DNA of 7,265 nt from Paracoccaceae bacterium. GTDB taxonomy: Bacteria; Pseudomonadota; Alphaproteobacteria; Rhodobacterales; Rhodobacteraceae. The notes beneath the pieces are model-generated. The model ran no database searches. It had not been told where the DNA came from and saw only the letters and a list, made by a program, of their open reading frames with translations. Location: positions 1 to 7,265 of the forward strand of contig JALVEX010000395.1 of assembly GCA_027030435.1 (NCBI GenBank). The letters are read 5' to 3'. Made by a program: the position numbers and the translations under genes. This document shows, piece after piece, positions 4,677 to 7,265 of this stretch (position 1 is the stretch's first letter; each line of letters starts with the position of its first letter).

Positions 4677-5099
4677 TCAGAACGCCTCCCATTGACAGAC
4701 GCCACCGGAAAGGCTGTAGGCCTCGAAAACCTGCGTCACGGCCGGGTCGGCCACGCCGAATTCCACAGGCGCGCTGGCGAGCGATATGATGATCTGGGCC
4801 GGGCGGGGGCCGGTATCGGCGATGCGCGGCAGGGCATAGTGATCGCAGAGGTGCTGCATGTCCTGCCCGATCAGATCCGCCGCCATGCCGCCGCTTTCAC
4901 GCGCGATCGCCGGTGCGAGAAAGCGAAAGCGCACCGTGAGCCCCGCCGGGCCGGGCTGACCCCAGATGGTCTCCACCCATTCCACATGCTGGCCCGAAGG
5001 CACGGGGATCGCCATGCCTCCCGCCTCGCCCGCGTGCAGGGCGGAAGCGGCAAGGGCCACAAGCCCGAGCGGAGCAGATATGTAGCGCGCGGCACTCAC
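4677..5099 (-). CDS. DUF6497-like secreted protein, 140 aa
   Basis: This is a predicted periplasmic protein of unknown function. It starts with GTG at 5099-5097, which overlaps the pccB stop TGA (5098-5096) by two bases. With no Shine-Dalgarno of its own, translation is probably coupled to pccB. Residues 1-23 form a signal peptide (SAPLGLVALAASALHA), with cleavage near Ala23. The mature domain contains VPSGQHVEWVETIWGQPGPAGLTVRFRFLAPAIAR (33-67), MQHLCDHYALPRI (81-93), RPAQIIISLASAPVEFG (99-115) and the ending FEAYSLSGGVCQWEAF. Its only two cysteines, 85 and 135, could form one disulfide. I associate this pattern with DUF6497 proteins next to pccB in rhodobacteria, from memory and without a search. 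It is unusual for a secreted protein to be coupled to a cytosolic carboxylase gene; the functional link is unknown. Confidence 0.85.
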   Translation of the reverse strand: MSAARYISAPLGLVALAASALHAGEAGGMAIPVPSGQHVEWVETIWGQPGPAGLTVRFRFLAPAIARESGGMAADLIGQDMQHLCDHYALPRIADTGPRPAQIIISLASAPVEFGVADPAVTQVFEAYSLSGGVCQWEAF

Positions 5100-6628
5100 A
5101 GCGGGATGTTGTCGTGCTTCTTCCAGGGGTTCTGCAGGCTCTTGTTGCGCAAGCTCGCAAAGGCCCGGCAGACGCGCTTTCGGGTGGATTCGGGCATGAT
5201 CACCTCGTCGATGAAGCCACGCTCGGCGGCCACGAAGGGATTGGCGAAGCGCTTTTCGTAATCTGCCGTGCGTTCGGCGATCTTCTCCGCATCGTCAAGC
5301 TCCCTGCGATAGAGGATCTCAACCGCGCCCTTGGCGCCCATGACCGCGATTTCGGCCGTCGGCCAGGCATAGTTGAAATCGCCCCGCAGGTGCTTTGAGG
5401 CCATCACGTCATAGGCGCCGCCATAGGCCTTGCGGGTGATGACGGTAACCTTCGGCACCGTGGCCTCGCCATAGGCGAACAGGAGCTTCGCGCCGTGCTT
5501 GATGACGCCGCCGTATTCCTGCGCCGTGCCCGGCAGGAAGCCCGGCACATCGACGAATGTGAGGATCGGGATCTCGAAGGCATCGCAGAAACGCACGAAA
5601 CGCGCCGCCTTGCGGCTGCTGTCGATATCGAGCACCCCGGCGAGCACCATCGGCTGATTGGCCACCACCCCCACGGTGCGGCCCTCGAGGCGGATGAACC
5701 CGGTGATGATATTGCCGGCGAAATCCTTCTGGATCTCGTAGAAATCGCCCTCGTCGGCCACCTTGAGCACAAGCTCCTTCATGTCATAGGGCTGATTGGG
5801 GCTGTCAGGAATCAGGGTGTTGAGGCTGGGTTCGAGGCGCTCGGGATCATCGAAGAACGGACGCACCGGCACCTTGGCCCGGTTGTTGAGCGGCAGAAAA
5901 TCGAACAGCCGGCGGATCTCCAGCAGCGCCTCCACGTCGTTTTCGAAGGCCCCGTCGGCCACGCTCGATTTCTTCGTATGCGTGCCGGCGCCGCCAAGCT
6001 CCTCGGCCGTCACCTCTTCGTTGGTGACGGTTTTCACCACATCGGGGCCGGTCACGAACATGTAGCTCGTATCCTTCACCATGAAGATGAAATCCGTCAT
6101 CGCCGGGCTGTAAACTGCGCCGCCCGCGCAGGGGCCCATGATCACGGAGATCTGAGGGATCACGCCCGAGGCCATGATGTTGCGCTGAAACACCTCCGCA
6201 TAGCCCGCAAGGCTCGCCACCCCCTCCTGGATGCGCGCGCCACCCGAATCATTGAGCCCGATCACCGGCGCGCCGTTCTGCATCGCCATGTCCATGATCT
6301 TGCAGATCTTCTGGGCGTGGGTTTCGGAAAGCGAGCCGCCGAAAACGGTAAAATCCTGGCTGAAAACATAGACAAGCCGGCCGTTGATCGTGCCCCAGCC
6401 GGTAACAACCCCATCCCCGGCGGGGCGGTCCTTTTCCATACCGAAATCGGCGCAGCGGTGGGCCACGAACATGTCGAACTCCTCGAAGCTGCCCTCGTCG
6501 AGCAGAAGATCGATCCGCTCGCGCGCCGTCAGCTTGCCCTTCCCGTGCTGGGCCTCGATGCGCCGCTCGCCCCCGCCCTTGCGCGCCACCTCGCGGCGGC
6601 GCTCGAGCTCGTCAAGAATTTCCTGCAT
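5096..6628 (-). CDS. pccB: Propionyl-CoA carboxylase beta (carboxyltransferase) subunit
   Basis: PccB transfers the carboxyl group from carboxybiotin on PccA to propionyl-CoA, producing methylmalonyl-CoA in the cytoplasm. The ATG at 6628 has AGAGGAG (6635-6641) at 6-base spacing and gives 510 residues, the length expected for the family. The frame is open to 6958, but that extension is not protein-like. Seen in the sequence: GKLTARERIDLLLDEGSFEE (31-50), DGVVTGWGTINGR, FGGSLSETHAQKI, LNDSGGARIQEGV (125-137), a first oxyanion-hole loop GPCAGGAVYSPAMTDF (165-180), a second, RKAYGGAYDVMASK (399-412), and WPTAEIAVMGAKGAVEI. Asp407 in GGAYD corresponds to the position that favours propionyl over acetyl-CoA in Streptomyces PccB (established knowledge, alignment by eye). 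The C-terminus NPWKKHDNIPL is typical of PccB. It is first in an operon with the DUF6497-like gene and lies under a promoter region rich in TTTGC sites. Confidence 0.97.
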   Translation of the reverse strand: MQEILDELERRREVARKGGGERRIEAQHGKGKLTARERIDLLLDEGSFEEFDMFVAHRCADFGMEKDRPAGDGVVTGWGTINGRLVYVFSQDFTVFGGSLSETHAQKICKIMDMAMQNGAPVIGLNDSGGARIQEGVASLAGYAEVFQRNIMASGVIPQISVIMGPCAGGAVYSPAMTDFIFMVKDTSYMFVTGPDVVKTVTNEEVTAEELGGAGTHTKKSSVADGAFENDVEALLEIRRLFDFLPLNNRAKVPVRPFFDDPERLEPSLNTLIPDSPNQPYDMKELVLKVADEGDFYEIQKDFAGNIITGFIRLEGRTVGVVANQPMVLAGVLDIDSSRKAARFVRFCDAFEIPILTFVDVPGFLPGTAQEYGGVIKHGAKLLFAYGEATVPKVTVITRKAYGGAYDVMASKHLRGDFNYAWPTAEIAVMGAKGAVEILYRRELDDAEKIAERTADYEKRFANPFVAAERGFIDEVIMPESTRKRVCRAFASLRNKSLQNPWKKHDNIPL

Positions 6629-6680
6629 GGATTGCTCCTCTGGCCGGTTTCCGGGCAAACTAACCCCACAGGGCAGCGCG

Positions 6681-6750
6681 GCAAAGCCTTTTTGCGTTAA
6701 TTTGCAAAATATTGGCAAGGGGAGATACGCGAATTGCAAATCAGCAAATC
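6681..6750 (-). promoter_or_regulatory. Probable PccR-type operator cluster upstream of pccB
   Basis: An exact TTTGCAAA lies at 6701-6708, flanked by partial copies TTTGCGTT (6691-6698), TTGGCAAG (6712-6719) and ATTGCAAA (6733-6740). A perfect direct repeat, GCAAATC-A-GCAAATC, is at 6736-6750. A TTTGCAAA-X4-TTTGCAAA motif upstream of Rhodobacter sphaeroides pccB is reported as the site of the ScfR-family regulator PccR (from memory). Here only one copy is exact and the spacing differs, so the assignment to PccR is inferred. I could not fix exact -35/-10 boxes for pccB. Confidence 0.6.
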
Positions 6751-6798
6751 TCCGGGCAACTGTGCACTGGCGCAGAGTCCTTTGGCACTGCCGTTTGA

Positions 6799-6811
6799 TT
6801 GACAATGTCAA
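6799..6811. promoter_or_regulatory. Palindromic operator overlapping a -35 box for the efflux gene
   Basis: TTGACA-A-TGTCAA is a perfect 13-bp odd-centred palindrome, and its first half is a consensus -35. Seventeen bases on, TACCCC (6822-6827) is only a weak -10. The palindrome could be an operator of a local repressor for the transporter. It is about 170 bases from the pccB start on the other side. Confidence 0.45.
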
Positions 6812-6833
6812 CAAACGCCGATACCCCGGCTCC

Positions 6834-7265
6834 ATGCAGATCAAACCGAAGGCGCAATTTCTGGACCGCGCCACGCCACCCCATATCATGACCCTGATCC
6901 TGCTCGCGGGCCTGGCGGCGCTGACCATGAACATGTTCCTGCCCTCGCTGCCGGCCATGACGGCCTATTTCCGCACCGATTACCGCACCATGCAGCTTTC
7001 GGTGGCGCTCTATCTTGCGATGAGCGGCGCGCTGCAGCTGGTGATCGGCCCGCTTTCCGATCGTTTCGGCCGCCGCCCGGTGCTTCTGGGCGCGCTTGCG
7101 CTCTACATCCTCGCCACCATCGGCTGCCTCGTCGCGCCAACGGTCGGGATATTCCTGGCGTTTCGCATGATGCAGGCGGTGGTGGCGGCGGGCATGGTGC
7201 TCTCGCGCGCCATCGTGCGCGACATGGTGCCGATGGAGGAAGCCGCCTCGATGATCGGCTATGTG
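6834..7265 (+). CDS. Bcr/CflA-family MFS drug efflux transporter, N-terminal part
   Basis: This is a predicted inner-membrane, proton-driven exporter of the 12-helix DHA1 group. Only the first 144 codons are present before the right edge. Residues 1-18 (ending DRATPPHI) form a cytoplasmic lead. TM1 is about 19-38, including NMFLPSLPAM; TM2 is about 53-75. It is followed by the loop motif A, GPLSDRFGRRP (72-82), then TM3 (83-101) and TM4 with FRMMQAVVAAGMVLSRAIVRD (110-130), a hallmark of this subfamily. The ATG at 6834 is chosen because the pre-TM segment resembles homologues. The in-frame ATG at 6888 would clip it. No Shine-Dalgarno precedes 6834. It is divergent from pccB across 205 bases and may share control elements. 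Substrate cannot be inferred. Confidence 0.9.
   Translation, partial: MQIKPKAQFLDRATPPHIMTLILLAGLAALTMNMFLPSLPAMTAYFRTDYRTMQLSVALYLAMSGALQLVIGPLSDRFGRRPVLLGALALYILATIGCLVAPTVGIFLAFRMMQAVVAAGMVLSRAIVRDMVPMEEAASMIGYV

Noticed and set aside
3676..4692. A 338-codon minus-strand frame across both small lipoproteins
   Set aside because: It is a different frame of the two lipoprotein genes, passes through the strong terminator at 4231-4265, and is Arg/Ser-rich junk.
5495..6700. A 401-codon plus-strand frame opposite pccB
   Set aside because: It is an antisense shadow, rich in His, Arg and Ala, of a highly conserved enzyme gene.
6795..6812. An FNR-type box (TTGAT-N4-ATCAA) near the transporter promoter
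   Set aside because: TTGAT is present but the second half does not fit at the required spacing; the TTGACA-A-TGTCAA palindrome explains the sequence better.
6629..6958. N-terminal extension of pccB to an ATG at 6958
   Set aside because: The extension crosses the regulatory region and the start of the divergent transporter, and the ATG at 6628 has an excellent ribosome site and gives the family length.

Overview
The window looks like a chromosomal segment of a high-GC alphaproteobacterium, most likely in the Rhodobacteraceae. The evidence is strong G/C bias at third codon positions, a PccB whose 510-residue length and NPWKKHDNIPL C-terminus match my recollection of rhodobacterial PccB proteins, a DUF6497-type secreted protein directly after it, and a TTTGCAAA-rich pccB upstream region like the site described for the acyl-CoA regulator PccR in Rhodobacter. 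I saw no phage, transposon, CRISPR, rRNA or tRNA signature.

Layout, left to right. 1-1152 (minus): N-terminal 384 codons of pccA (biotin carboxylase subunit of propionyl-CoA carboxylase), running off the left edge. 1153-1460: divergent intergenic region with several inverted repeats. 1461-2702 (plus): a DcaP-like trimeric outer-membrane porin, followed by a shared hairpin at 2716-2744. 2770-2973 (minus): a 67-aa glycine-zipper-like lipoprotein. 2974-3322: a non-coding stretch with a strong minus-strand terminator and overlapping inverted repeats. 3323-3682 (minus): a 119-aa protein of unknown function. 3809-4111 and 4328-4462 (minus): two related small lipoproteins of 100 and 44 aa, separated by a strong terminator and a probable promoter. 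4677-5099 (minus): a DUF6497-like secreted protein, translationally coupled to pccB. 5096-6628 (minus): complete pccB. 6629-6833: divergent regulatory region. 6834-7265 (plus): start of a Bcr/CflA-type MFS efflux pump, running off the right edge.

How the genes relate: PccA and PccB form biotin-dependent propionyl-CoA carboxylase, the entry to the methylmalonyl-CoA pathway used on propionate, odd-chain substrates and, in ethylmalonyl-CoA-pathway organisms, acetate. The two subunit genes share an orientation but are separated by about 3.9 kb of small envelope-protein genes and an oppositely oriented porin. They almost certainly belong to different transcription units. Family members of the porin take up organic acids, so a supply role is plausible but not shown.

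The most interesting material is in the gaps: helically phased TTTGC half-sites upstream of pccB; an operator-like palindrome overlapping a -35 box of the efflux gene, with a near-copy 3.6 kb away; a shared upstream motif in front of the two related lipoproteins; and two places where inverted repeats offer mutually exclusive RNA pairings. No wholly new system is evident.
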